Shown here piece after piece: positions 25,401 to 38,320 of a stretch of 64,000 nucleotides of DNA. Position 1 is the first letter of the stretch, and every line of letters begins with the position of its first letter. This DNA comes from Macrocystis pyrifera (lineage: Eukaryota > Sar > Phaeophyceae > Laminariales > Laminariaceae), in NCBI GenBank assembly GCA_031763025.1, contig JASSKH010000014.1, forward strand, positions 7,014,633-7,078,632, written 5' to 3'. The notes beneath the pieces were generated by a model, which did not search any database, had not been told where the DNA came from, and saw only the letters and a list, made by a program, of their open reading frames with translations. Both the position numbers and the translations under genes were made by a program.

Positions 25401-28400
25401 ATTTCGTCGCTCGTCGTATTCAGTACGCCTGCCGAGAAATCCATCTTCGAAAATCGTCCAAGGGGGTGTGTTATCTTATCACCCTAGTGTGATAGTCTTA
25501 CACGGTAATGCATTTATGTATATATCCAGGGGCTTCCGTGAAAAAGAGAAAACGACACACCACACCCCCAGAAGTCGGAACGGAACAAACCGTTGCAACC
25601 GTTGTGATCTCATGATGAAACAAAAAGTATTCTTTATTTTTCATTTTACATTTTTTTTTCACCTGATTCTAGTAACCCCCCCTGTCTAGCGAAAAAAAAA
25701 AAATGTATGACGGTTCACATTTTTTTCTTCCGGGCGCCCATGATGTATTCCATGATAGTCTACGGGTTACGACGAACAGTGCCGTAAAATATGACGTAGG
25801 ATTCCATCGACATTGGGTACATAGCCCCGTCAGTCCAGGAAAGGTTAAATAAGGAATGTGCTATACGCCTATTTGCAATCCCCATCTGCAACATCAATTT
25901 GCAACCCCTAATCGCAACCCCATCTGTTCGGCTGAGTGTTCTACCCTAACTATAACCCCCTAATTGCAACCCCATTCGTTTGGCCAAAACGTGCTAGAAT
26001 ACCCGTTGTTGCAATTCCTAGTTGCATCCCCTAATCGCAGCCGTAGTCGTTTCGCCCAAATGCGATATCCCTGATTGCGACCCTAGTTCGAGCCCCTTAT
26101 TGCAACCCCATTCGTAGAACGCGTCTGCTTCGGTTGTGTGAGTAAAGAAGAGCACGTTTTGTAGAGGGTAAGTAGGGGTTGGAGCCCAGGGTATCTCAGA
26201 GGCATGATAGCACGGCAGGCATTGGGGGGTTGATCTACAGTATTAAACAAACCGAAGAAAAAAATCACCGACGAACCAGCGGGGTCGATCTTCAACCATT
26301 GGAACTGAGTGGGCCACCCATCCATGTCACCGTTGGATTTTAGCGGCACAAGTGTTCGGTAGATATCTCGTACTTAGTCCGTGGGGATTTGATTCTGTGT
26401 CGGGGCTGGGCTTTAAAAAGTGTTTCTCTATTGTTGTTGGGTGGGGTACCCGCATAAAGAAGAGCGTTAAGTTCCCGCAGGGGTCTGTGATCGTTTGTTC
26501 AGCGCTCGATGGTACTAGGACGGGAAGGTTTGCTAATACTTGGCCGTACCGACCAAGGTGTTTTCGGAAAGATCTCGGTCTAGAGAGCCCTTCCAAAAGT
26601 ATAGCATTCGACTTTGGCGACCCTTGCCGTTGTTATGAATAAATCGAGCGGCTTAAAAACGATCGCACCTCCTGTGCAAAGTCAACGCTCTTTTACGGTA
26701 TACCGTTTTCTGCTATACATAGATCCTACTTAAGTGAGGCGAGGAGCCTTTAAAAAACTGCATGCCGCCACCCATATATGCTGCGCGCTTTTCGGAGGGT
26801 TCGGCGACGTAGTCGAACCGCGCTGGCCTCGACCGCGCTACAAGCATCAGAAGTGGCGCTAATCGCGCTGAAGTGACCTCAAACAGAGAGCTCATTTACA
26901 TGGCGGTGCCAACCCGACGATGCAATCCGTCGCGGCGTTGTATCGGTGCGAGGGTCTAAGGTCATACGACTACGCCCGTGCATGATATCGAGTCCACCCC
27001 CCCCCGCTCCCGTAATGGTCAACTGGCGAAGGCAAGCAACGAATGAGTACCTCCCGCGCTCTTACCGGAACGGCTTGCTCTTGAACTTCCACTCAATCCT
27101 AACAGTGCCACCCTTGTCAACTGTCGCGTTGCCGTTTGCCTTAGAGATGGTGACGCCAGGGGGGTCAAGCAGCTGGAACACGGGGGAGAAGGCCTTCGCA
27201 CTGCCCGAGGCGTCGGACACCTGCTTTTTCAAGTCGGAAGAAATGGTTGACACGTCAGAAAAAATGGTTCAAAGATATCATGTTCTCGAGACCATCTAGA
27301 TCCCCAACCTGCCGTTCGGAGGCTGCTGCTGTGCGAGCATCTGTAAGGCACAGACCCAACCCAGGAAACCCGTCCTGAAAACATGCAGACACATATATGG
27401 CTTCGAAACGTGGGCTGTAGCTCATGCCAATCTCGGCGGAAAGGTAGGGAGCGTTTATACATTAATATGAATACTAACCGGTCCTTATATTCCCGTCCAG
27501 AGTGCTACAGATCAAGGATATAGATAGACATGTCCTCAAAAACCTAGATGATCGCGTGGGAATGATCTGTCGATGATCTATCAGATGTGTGAAGGGATAT
27601 GCACGTTGTTACCGCGAGGCTCCGCGCGAGTCCTGTGATCGCGCCATATCGCGTTATCGCCCGTTCAAGGTGAACTTCCTGTTTTTTTGTCCAAGCGAAT
27701 GTTGTGCAGACTCTGAGCGCGTCGGGTTATCGCGCTATTTTCGCCCATTCCGGGTGGAACGTCTCCGGGCAAAGGTGCGGCGGGAGAGGGGGGGGGGGTG
27801 GCATGATAAAATGTCCGTGCAGAGATGCAAGAAAAAACATCCGTGCGAATTGAGAAAAAAATTAGCGCGTGATGAGCGAATAGCCAGCGCGATGCTCTTT
27901 GCACGCGTCCTGCTATCGAGGTATCCCCCCATTTCAGCGGGAGGTTCTGTGGCTGCTATCGCGACCATTTGAAACATATATATATATATATCAAGCCTCC
28001 TCCAACGGTAGGCAACGAAGCGTTCCGGCACGGTACGGCTCGAAAGGAACGCCCAAGAACACGCGACGCCATACAAACAATTTGTCCGCTGCAGCGGGCC
28101 GTTTTGGCCGACCCCACCACCTACTACACGGGTGGCCCGGGATCGCCCCTCTTGCAGAATGTGGACGTGAACAAATCCTTGCCGAGACAGTGCGCATCGT
28201 AGTACACCACTGGGCGTATCGAGTTGAGGGGCTGTCGGCACCTTGGGGCGTTTGCTACACTGTTCAAAGCCTCCACAAGGATTTGTTCTCACCCACAGTA
28301 CGGGCGGGGGGGGGGTGGTCCCGGCCACGTGTGTACCACCGAAAAGGAGCAAGTATATGTAAGAAGCGATGGTTGGCAAGGCCAGAAAAAGCATGTTCAT

Positions 28401-28671
28401 ATTAATTCCAAGACATTCATCGTATATACCGAGGGAGTTGTACACAAAACGCGAGGGGGGGGGTTGGGGGGCGATCGATTCCGTACCTCGACTATGTACC
28501 CGTCCCCGGCGGGCAGAGAGTTCGCCCCCGCCCCCAACGTCGCCTTCAAAGCACCGGCGGTCGGCAGCCCCGACGACAAAGTCAACCTCGTCTCCTCCAA
28601 AATTTCGGGCCTCTCCGGGAGCGATGTGAAGGCTTGTTCTCTTCCTTGCCCGCCACTTGCTTGGTCTAGAC

Positions 28672-28702
<31 letters not shown>

Positions 28703-31700
28703 GCCGGATTTGGCTATCCCGACGACGCTAACAGAAACTGGAGATTTCAGCCCCTCGGAGTTCCATCGAATCTGGTGGGGGGGCAAATAAGGTGGGGGGT
28801 GGGGGGGAGGGGGGGAGTGACACTTATGTCGTGCATGACCGTAGTCGTATGACCATAAACCCTCGCATCCCTACGGAGCGCGTCGGGTTTTCATCCAGGC
28901 AGACATTCCGTATACCAAGCGCGAAGAGAAACGTGAGGTGTTCGGCGAGTCGCTTGAAGGGTGGGCTTCATCCTACTGAGAAACGCTTGTGAGACGGAGC
29001 CGTGATGGAGTAAATATTTTCCGGGTGTGGTCACTTCCAGAGACAGCAGCGAATGGGTGTATTGTGTTTCTACCTCGTGGGTACCTTACTATCTCCACTA
29101 TGTGATACGATCGTTCCCCTTGTGCGGAGTAAAGGTTTTCCGCCCCGCACAAATGGTCTAAACCTGTCGCCAGCTGTGAACGGCCGCCAAAAAATAAAAA
29201 ATGGTACCCTGAATGTCTAGCTCATGTAGTGGGCGGCATGTTTTACAGTGTCGTTCCCAACCGACGCCAACCCAACCCATATAATATATATCCAAGGGAG
29301 GGTATGCATCGTTCCTCTTTACAGCTCGTTCGTGGCAGAAGGCGGGAGCAGGAACATCCCGCGTTGCTTAAGGTATGGCACAAACAAAAGGTTGCGGTGA
29401 TGGACATGGCGGTCCCGAACGGTAAGCGACAGCTTTGAAAACTTCCAGGAAGATATGCGTGGTACCGCCTACAGCAACTCTGCGTACTGGACTCGTGCCG
29501 CAGCAGAGCCACCCTTCGTTTTTTATTTTTGTATTGTGTGCGCTCTAGTTCTATGGCGGACTAGAAAAACCCAAGCTCAAGCAGCGACGATACTCTTTGT
29601 AACCATGATGGTAATGATGATGATGACGATGGTGATGGTGATAAGGATGATTATGACGATGATGAAGACGGTAATCGTAAAACTGATGATGCTAATAGTG
29701 GCGATGATGATGACGAGGAGGATGATCGTGATGGTGTTCTCACGTGGCCTCGTTTCCCTGAACGCTAACCCCGTGGTCACAAAACCGGGCAAAAAAAAAA
29801 AAAGCGGCGGGGATAAAAAACAAAACGACGGTATATACAAACCTGAACGTGTACCGCAGTACCATACCGGCACGCAGGGAAACGGTAAGAGTACGGGCTG
29901 CCGCTACTGGCGAAACGATCACGGGCGTTTCCCTTGGGCGTTTGACACATGGCACGGTATGGGTACCCGTCTGCGTACGTCTTCCGAGGCTCCTCACGCT
30001 AGGAGCTCAAGAAACCTCGCCTTAAGGACTAACCCGAGGGACACGCCTATGTGGTCCAGGGGTCCAACGAAAAATATTGTAAAACCCACAACATTCGAAT
30101 TCCAAACAGCAATGTTGAAGGTGGTTGCAAGCTTTGGAACACAGGCTGGAACCACACCCTTGATGAAATTAACTGGAGGGACTGTGCGAAGAAAGGTCAC
30201 GTACGCCCAAGATCTCCGTAAACCTCGATAAGACACGACGGACGAGTGAAGCCGCCTCAGACCACCCCACCCACCCTACATTGAGTGTTTGTCCAAGCAG
30301 TTGCGATCATTTCCAGGAAACACTGCGGCGCTGAAGGCACCTTGGCCGAGGGGCCTTCATTGCGGATGGTATATCTACGGGCGAGGACCTCTTGCCGGTG
30401 CAGAAGGCCTCATCCAATTCATTGCTTACAACAAGGGATCTGCAACAGAGAGGAATAATACCACGAAGTTGGATACCACTCTGGCCGGCAATATAGGGAA
30501 CCTATCTACATTCATACGAATACCAATCGGACCTTATATTGACACCCAAAGTAGTGTTCAGTTTTTCCTCGGTTGAGGAGGCCCGTCACGTAGGAACGTT
30601 TCGGCCCGGAAGCGCTAGCGCTACCCGCATCGCTAGCAAAAGCGTGTCCTTTTCCCCCACCTGTCCCTCTAATCACTCTTTTGAACAATGCAACGCGCGG
30701 GAACATATATCTAGGACGAACCTCTTGGACGGTGCCTTTCTCCCACTCCAACTCGGGAGAGCCGGTTACTTGCAGCGTGATGTTGCGAGACCTCGGCTGC
30801 TCCCCTTCCCCACCGCTAGAGCCGCTGTCCTTGCCACCATCACCACCTCCTTCGTTACTCCTTGTCGTCGGGGTGGAGGTGGTGACGGTGGTGGCGACGC
30901 AGAATGTTCCGCTCTCGTCGACTATTTCCGTGTCGTGTGCGTCGGAAACGGCGAAGGTGAAGCAGCAGTTGCTGCGGCTGCCGCTGCTGTTGCTGTTGCT
31001 TTCAACGACGTCCTCGGCTACCGTGATGTCGTCGTTGGTTGGGTCTGAATCCGCGGCGGCGTCAGTCGCGGCTGAATCGGTTGAGCTTGCGGGGCACCAT
31101 TCCACGCCCTGTAGGAAGAGTTTGTATGGTACGGCGTTTGCGACGGAGAGGCGTGAGAGAGAAATGATGAAATCGGCTGTGGTTCACCGAAGCTACTGTC
31201 GTAGGAGTGTACACTCCCTTCGAAGTACGTACAACTGCGAGGGCAACGTAGTACTGTAGCCTCGCGGGCTTCGACTGGGAGGTATTACACTGCGCACTTG
31301 ATCAGTTACCCGTCGTCGCCAAATGGTAAAACAGGAATATGGTCAAAACACAAACCCAACAAAAAATTAAAGGGAAGCAGGAGCGGAATATGAAACAAGC
31401 CAGCAGCAGTAAAGTTGTTGCGGCGCCCAACTTAACACCCCCCCCACCTGCTGCGGCAGTCGGGAGGTGTGAATATACCGTGGTTGTACCCATTTTAAGA
31501 ACTCTCCGCGACAAGCCAATAAACGCGGTCTTATCCCCAACATTGTTTTGTCGTTTACTACTGAATACATGATACCATATTAATTTCAAGCAGTTTCTTC
31601 TCGTGACAATAAGACGATTTACCTGGTCTTATCTCTACCACGGCCTAAACATGGATGGTCTTGAAATGGGTAAACCGATATACATACATTTCGCGGCAGA

Positions 31701-34700
31701 AAAAATCGATTGCGGTTGATAGTTCAACACTCCCCCCACCTGATCGGAAGCGAAGGGGACCGCGAGCCAGTAACTCCCCGAGTTCGGAAAGGTGCTGCCG
31801 CCCTCCAGCACGACGGCCCCACCATCCGTGGAGTTGCTGCTGTCGTGCCTCCTTAGCTGGACCTGTTATCGGAGCCAAAGCGATGAAAGTTATTTTATAA
31901 CGCGTTTGCTTTCTTCCGTGTCTCCATATAGCTGAAGGTTTGAGAGAAAACTCGAGAATGTTTTTGTTTGCACCGTTACTTTCGTGTCTCCTTCTCAGTT
32001 CGACGTTTTCGAGAAAAAAAAGTCGATTTTCTTTTTACATTGTTGCTTTCGTGTCTCCTCGGCTGAACCTACAGCAGTTTTGGAGCAGAACAGATGGTTT
32101 TGTTTTTCATCGTTACCTTACTTTTGCGTCTCCTTCTTAGGCAAACCTTTACGAGCAAAAGCGATATGAATCAACATTGTTTGTTTTACATCCCTGTTTT
32201 CGTGTCTCCTCATGTACGCAGTTGAATGCGTTTGAGCTAAACGGCCGGTAGAATATTGTTATCGTGCGAGCAGTACGTAGGCTTACGGGCAGCAGCAGCA
32301 AACCGTGCGCCGTCGGTTTTCTGCGATGGACACACATACTTACGTACCGCCTCTCGCGGAGACATCCCACCGTCGAAGGGGGGGGGGGGGGGGTACTTTT
32401 GGGCAAAACAATACTGCAAGACTGCGAGTAAACGCCTACCCCCCCGGGCCGATTTTTCGAGCTCAACATCTTTACAGAAAGGAGAATGTCAGCGCCGAAA
32501 AAGGTCGCGTTGGACAGATCTCGTCGATGGCTGTCCGGAGACTTGTCGTTTGATATAAGAGCGGCACCTTCTTTGCTCCGGAGTTGTCGAAGTCGAAAAG
32601 TAGGTCCACGGGGGGAGGGCGTTCCACTCGCATTTTTACGGTATCAAGGCTGAGGGGATTCCTTAAGCGATGAACCACACCCGACATTTTCTACAAACCC
32701 CATTGATATTACGAAGTAGCTGGTACCGAGTACCACCCTGACCGGAAATATAATCCCTTTTTGCACTCCATGAAACGGGTAATAGATTGCCCGGTCATAC
32801 AGGTAACTCTGGGAGTAATTACTGTTGTGTCCGCCAACTAACAACAAGCTAGAATTCTTTATTTATTGTGTTGAGTTGCTAATACTACTCTACGTCGTTC
32901 AGTGTCAACCACTGTTAGTATGTGTTTTTTTGTAGGAAACCATGTGCAGCGTGAGCATCAACGCTGGTCACCCACAAACATCAGTGGCGGTGCTTTCTGC
33001 TGTGTCCAGCTAAGCGGGCTGTTGATGATGGCTGCGTGTACACAATATGCTCAAGATCGGCAACGGGCTCAAAGCAAAAGGTATACTCGTACGGCTCTTC
33101 ATGCACTGGTAGGTATTAACCCCGAGACAAAAAAAGGTATACCCTCCCTGCCATGCGTAGCAGTATCCTGAGGCATATCGTTTGTCTTCCCGGAAAGCGG
33201 TGCGACTCTTATCAGAATCGTCGATCTGCTCGTGCATCAGCCAAACACCACCGACTCCACCACCACCACCACCCCCACTTTTGGCTGCCCCTTCCGAGCA
33301 GGCCGGGCGTCGTGGAGGATGTCGTACATATGATACAGTCGACCGAAGACATGTCGTCCATCTATAAATAAATATGTACATATCTGTATGCCACGTGTAT
33401 ATACATCGATAGCAATCGCCAATTTTTTTTTTCAACTCGTCGCATGAAGAGAAGACAACCAAATTCCTCCCCTGCAACTCATCGCAACAAGCTGTTACAG
33501 CAAGGTCCGGTGCGGGCGAGCAGGCAGGCAGGCACATACCGTTATCTTTCCGATGAACCAGCTGGACCAGCGAATCTCGTAAGATTTTCCCGGCTCGAGG
33601 ACCTTATCCCCCAACCGCGTCTCGAGCGTTATGGTAGGGGTGACGCTGCTCCACTCGGCAGGGACGTAGCTGGTCACCTACAAGTAAGCAGGTGATACGA
33701 TACATAAGGCATGCAACATATATCCTCAAACGGGGGTCGCCTTTCTTCAACGTTTTTCTGGGTGTTCTTCCCCTCCAGAGATTTTGTTCGCAGCTCTGAC
33801 CTGTGACCACGAACTATTTTTTTTGGGGGGGGTGATCAGTCAATGTGAGAGCAACAAGAATACCAGCAACAGCCACTCTGGCCGGAAACATAGCATCCGT
33901 TTGTTGTTCAAGTCATAGCTCGAACGGGGCTTACATTACTGGCCAGAAATGAGCGGTATATTGTTTACGAGCGATTGCGCGCGTGTTTTTATTTTTCTTT
34001 CTAATTTTTGGCGTCGGCGACAAATAAATAGGGAGACCCCTGTTGAGCTTCGCCTGAAAAAGGCTGTCCGAAGCACGCTGGCCGTCCACCATCAACGCAC
34101 ACAAGTTGACGACCGTTACAAAAAAACATTTCTTCGCGACTTCATAACGACAGATATGATAATATTCTGGTATTCTCCATGAGTTATTTTGGGAACATGC
34201 TCCGGCTATGAGTTTAACCAAGCTGGTTGAGACACCCAGATGTTTGGTAAGCTTTCGCGATACTCCAGTTTTGCTTGAAACATGAAATGAAAAAAATAGA
34301 AAAACCAAACCACCTTTGCTGCGATGAGAAGCCATCAACCATCGTGCGCGTTTTATATTATGCGTCTCGTGTCTCTGTACGAGTAGGTGTTTTTTCAAAT
34401 CGTCGCCTTTAGTTTGCAGCTCAGTTGCCTGCACATTTTACGCTCTCAACACACCTGTACAGACAAGAGGTGTGGCACTTATAGCGTAAAACGACAACAG
34501 CAATAACGACGTCGAGTCTGGGTCCTTCAACAACCTGGCGTCTTCTTGACGCTACTCAGATATGAAAGGAATGTGCTACGTACTATAGTAGCAATGCATT
34601 AAATATTATGGACGCCCCGCCCCCGACCAATCTGTATACCTCGAATTCGCGCGATATGTCGAACGCCTGGTGGTGCAACATCGACGTGGCCCTCAGATGG

Positions 34701-37700
34701 TACATGCCGTCCTTTGGCTCGAAATTGGCCATTTTCGTCTGGAAGAGGGGGCCGGAGGCCGGCGATCCGGGCACAGTCCACACAGGGCTGTTTCCTCGCA
34801 TCAGTTCCAACTGCACGGAAGGGGGGCGGGGTGAGCAGGGTCGGGTCGTGAGCCACGAGCTGGGCGTGAAGCTTTACAGGTGAATATGTCCACACCTCGG
34901 GTAGATAGATGGTGATCTATCTATCTGATCTGTCTACAGATGTATCAACTAGATCATTGAGTTCTTCACCTGCCGCGATGAGAGGTTGGGCAGGAGCTGC
35001 ACGGTACAGATCTAACCCAAGAAAACATGTGCTGGATCATGATACAGATCGCACGGGTCCCCACCCGGCAACATGAGCTAGATCATACATATCATACGAG
35101 ATCGGGAATAGATAGATCTAACTGCCTTGAAAAATCTAGATCATGAACTGTGGAAGCCGACGGTTTGCCGAGATGTGAAGGTTTCCGAAAACAAAAGCCG
35201 CGTAAGGTAGGACGAACCCTATCCCTTACGAAGCTATACGTGGTATTAATTTCCCGTTTTTCGCCGTAGCTTGGACCCTGCGGTCTACAACTCCCCCCCC
35301 CCTCCTCCCCCACAATCAATTCTATTGTGGCTGTCATCCACATGCAAGTCCGCATCACAAGCGGTTCTTAGCAGGATGCAGTTCACCCTTCATGCGACTC
35401 GCCGACATCACCTCACGGCGCTTCGCGCTTGGTGCAAGCAATGTCTGCCTGGTCGTGAAAAGCCCAACGTGCTCCGTCCCGGCGTTGTAGAGATGCGAGG
35501 GTCCATGGTCACACCGCTATGACCATGCGTAACATGAGTACCCCCCCCCCCCTTGGAGCTCGTGTCAACGGCGTAATTCAGATTGCATGCTCAATCACAG
35601 CTGACAGCGACCGTGCCGTTTTCAATCTACAGCTGACAGCAGTGGTGATATCAAATGCGCGCATCGGCTTCCTTCTGTTCCGTCGATCGCTGCTGACGAC
35701 AATTCCTAGAAGGTCGCAAAAAATAAAATACGACTGGACAGGACTTGCTTGCTGCTGTGATAGGGATACGACTTCTAGTCCGATCGGACCGGTGGGAATC
35801 CTTCACCTCTCCGGGGCCTTGCGAGGAGAAAAAATCGACAAAACACCATCGGACGATGTGTACAGCATCGGCATCTGCGTGATTTCGGGGAGATTTGACA
35901 CACATTGGTGTCCGTGTTTACAATGCAAGGAGTCGTGCAGACTGCGGACGGACTCGAACATGGTGTTACCCGTCGTGCTGCTGGGCGCTCACGCCGATAC
36001 TGCACTATGACGGGGGGACCTAGAGGAAATAGGACCTACGGTGTACAACAAAAACCTATCCATTTCCCTATTTTTACTAACAATATTTGGTCCTATTTAC
36101 TGTGGTCCCCCGGAGTAGACGGGTGGCAACCTCAAAGTTATGATTGAATTGTACGCTGCCTGGTCTGTATGCCGAGGGAGAAGCCTTTTTTCTTAGACTA
36201 CAGTCCCGTTTTGCCGTTTTGGGGACATGCCACTCAACCCCCAAAGAGGGTAACCCTTTCAAGACTGCAGTCCCGTTCAGGGGACATACCACTTAGAGTT
36301 TGACTGGTATGCGCCCCAAACGGGACTGATGTCCTAAAAGGTTTAAACCAAGGAACCTACCCACTACGTTGGTGGAATTATGTTGCTATAGCAACATCCT
36401 TTGTTTTCCTAGACCTTAAGGGCATGTTCATCTCGATTAATATTTCCCCAGTTTTGGGGGTGAGGTAGAGAGCTACGTAGGTCTTCAAGTCAGGAGCCGC
36501 AGAAAAAAACTGCCAGCTACCCCAAGGGTACACGAAAAAACAAAGCAAAAAAACCCGACGCCCCCATTTTATTTTTTTGAGTCCCAGGCAGATGGGGTGG
36601 GGGGGGGGGGGGGGGGTACTAATAATCCCAACCCGCTCGTGTAAGTTCGTGTTCAATTCCGACATGGTGGCGAGTGTAGCTCCATTTTTACTTTTTTTTT
36701 TGTACTCATGGCTACCCCTCTATCTATACCAATACCACCTGTACGTACGTAGCTTCAAGATATACTTTGTGCATACACACGATTTACCTTGACGGGGAGG
36801 GGGTTGCCATCCTCGTCCCTGGCAGAGTTTTCTAACTCTATCTCCAGAGCGACGCCCTTCGCCCACACGTCTCCAGTCTGCCCCTTAAATATGTCCCCGA
36901 GCACAACCTGCCCACGAGAGAAGACAAGAAAACGCAGGAAGGGAACTATGGCGATAAGCATGGCGGGACACAAGAGAAAATCCCTCGCCTGATTTATCTC
37001 CTGCTGAGCAGGTTCTCGTTGCCAACTCGCGTGCGTTGGTTTGCTGATAGACAGAAGAAGAAGAGTGACATTTTTATTTCACACTCCGGTCACGAGGAAG
37101 ACTGGAAGGCCGAAAGCAAGGTTTTTGCTGCCAGCTATCCGGTAGATATATAACAGAGCCTTCAAGCCGTGCTATGATGGGGGTTGCAATCAGGGTTTGC
37201 AATTAGGGGTTGCAATTAGGGGTTGAAAATTGAGGGTTGTACTTAGGGACTGCAAATAGGGGGTTGCAATTACGGACTGAAGGTAGGTGTTGCAACTACG
37301 AGTAGCACATTTTGGCCAAACGAATGGGGTCGCAATTAGAGGTTACGCGTTTGGGCCCAAACGTTTTCTCGTTCATTTCCCCCCCCCCCCCTTCCCGTAT
37401 AACATCCCCTCCCTTCTTTTCTACCATCTCTTTTCGTGTCATAAACAGATCCGGCGTGACAAAGAAGGCTCTTCTCCCTCCTCCCCTCTACGGTTCTTGC
37501 CTTGCGTTTTGACCGCGGGAAAACATGGGCCCGTTTCATCCCTCGTCGACTCGCATCGACATGGGGCTCCGAAGGGAGCTACTCAGTTCCAGGTATAATC
37601 ATATTTGGATGTGATAAGTATTTTTTACGATAGCCTTAACGTTTTTCGTTCGCTATCTGACTATGCACAGCGCTTATTCCAATCATACAATCAACATACA

Positions 37701-38284
37701 TTTGTCGGCTACCGAACCTAGCCCATGATGGGGGTTGTGTATCCGAACGTTTTCGCCAAATGGTCGGTTTTCGTTCGGTTTTTTGGCTGAGGCAAAGAAA
37801 AGAGGAGCGTTGAATTTCACACAAGAGCTTGCGATCGTTTTTCAGCTCTCGTCTTTTGTTTTTTTCCAGAAAACGGCAAGGTTTGCCAGTGCACCCACCG
37901 AACAAGGTGGTTTTCGGAAAACACATAGTCGAGAGAGAGAGAGAGAGAGAGAGAGAGACTCTACTCTTCCGAAAAAAATGTGTCCGGAGTATACGAAGCA
38001 CGTTTACTGTTGTGAAAGAGAAAACGAGATTGTTGAAAGACGATCGCACCCCGCCCTGTGCAAACCTAACGCTCTTCTTTATGGCGTGTGAAGCTCCCGA
38101 GACGAGGAGCCTTCGGAACAAAAAAAATGCCATTACTCTGGACGTAAACACAAGGACGTTTCATATTCTTGTTGGTGCGTAAACGGTTCTTATATTTCCG
38201 ACCAGAGTGGTATGTGATGCCCCTACCGTAGCAGCCAGGGGAAAAAAAAAAGCGTAACGTAAAGAAAATCGTTTTTTTTTGCAC

Positions 38285-38320
<36 letters not shown>

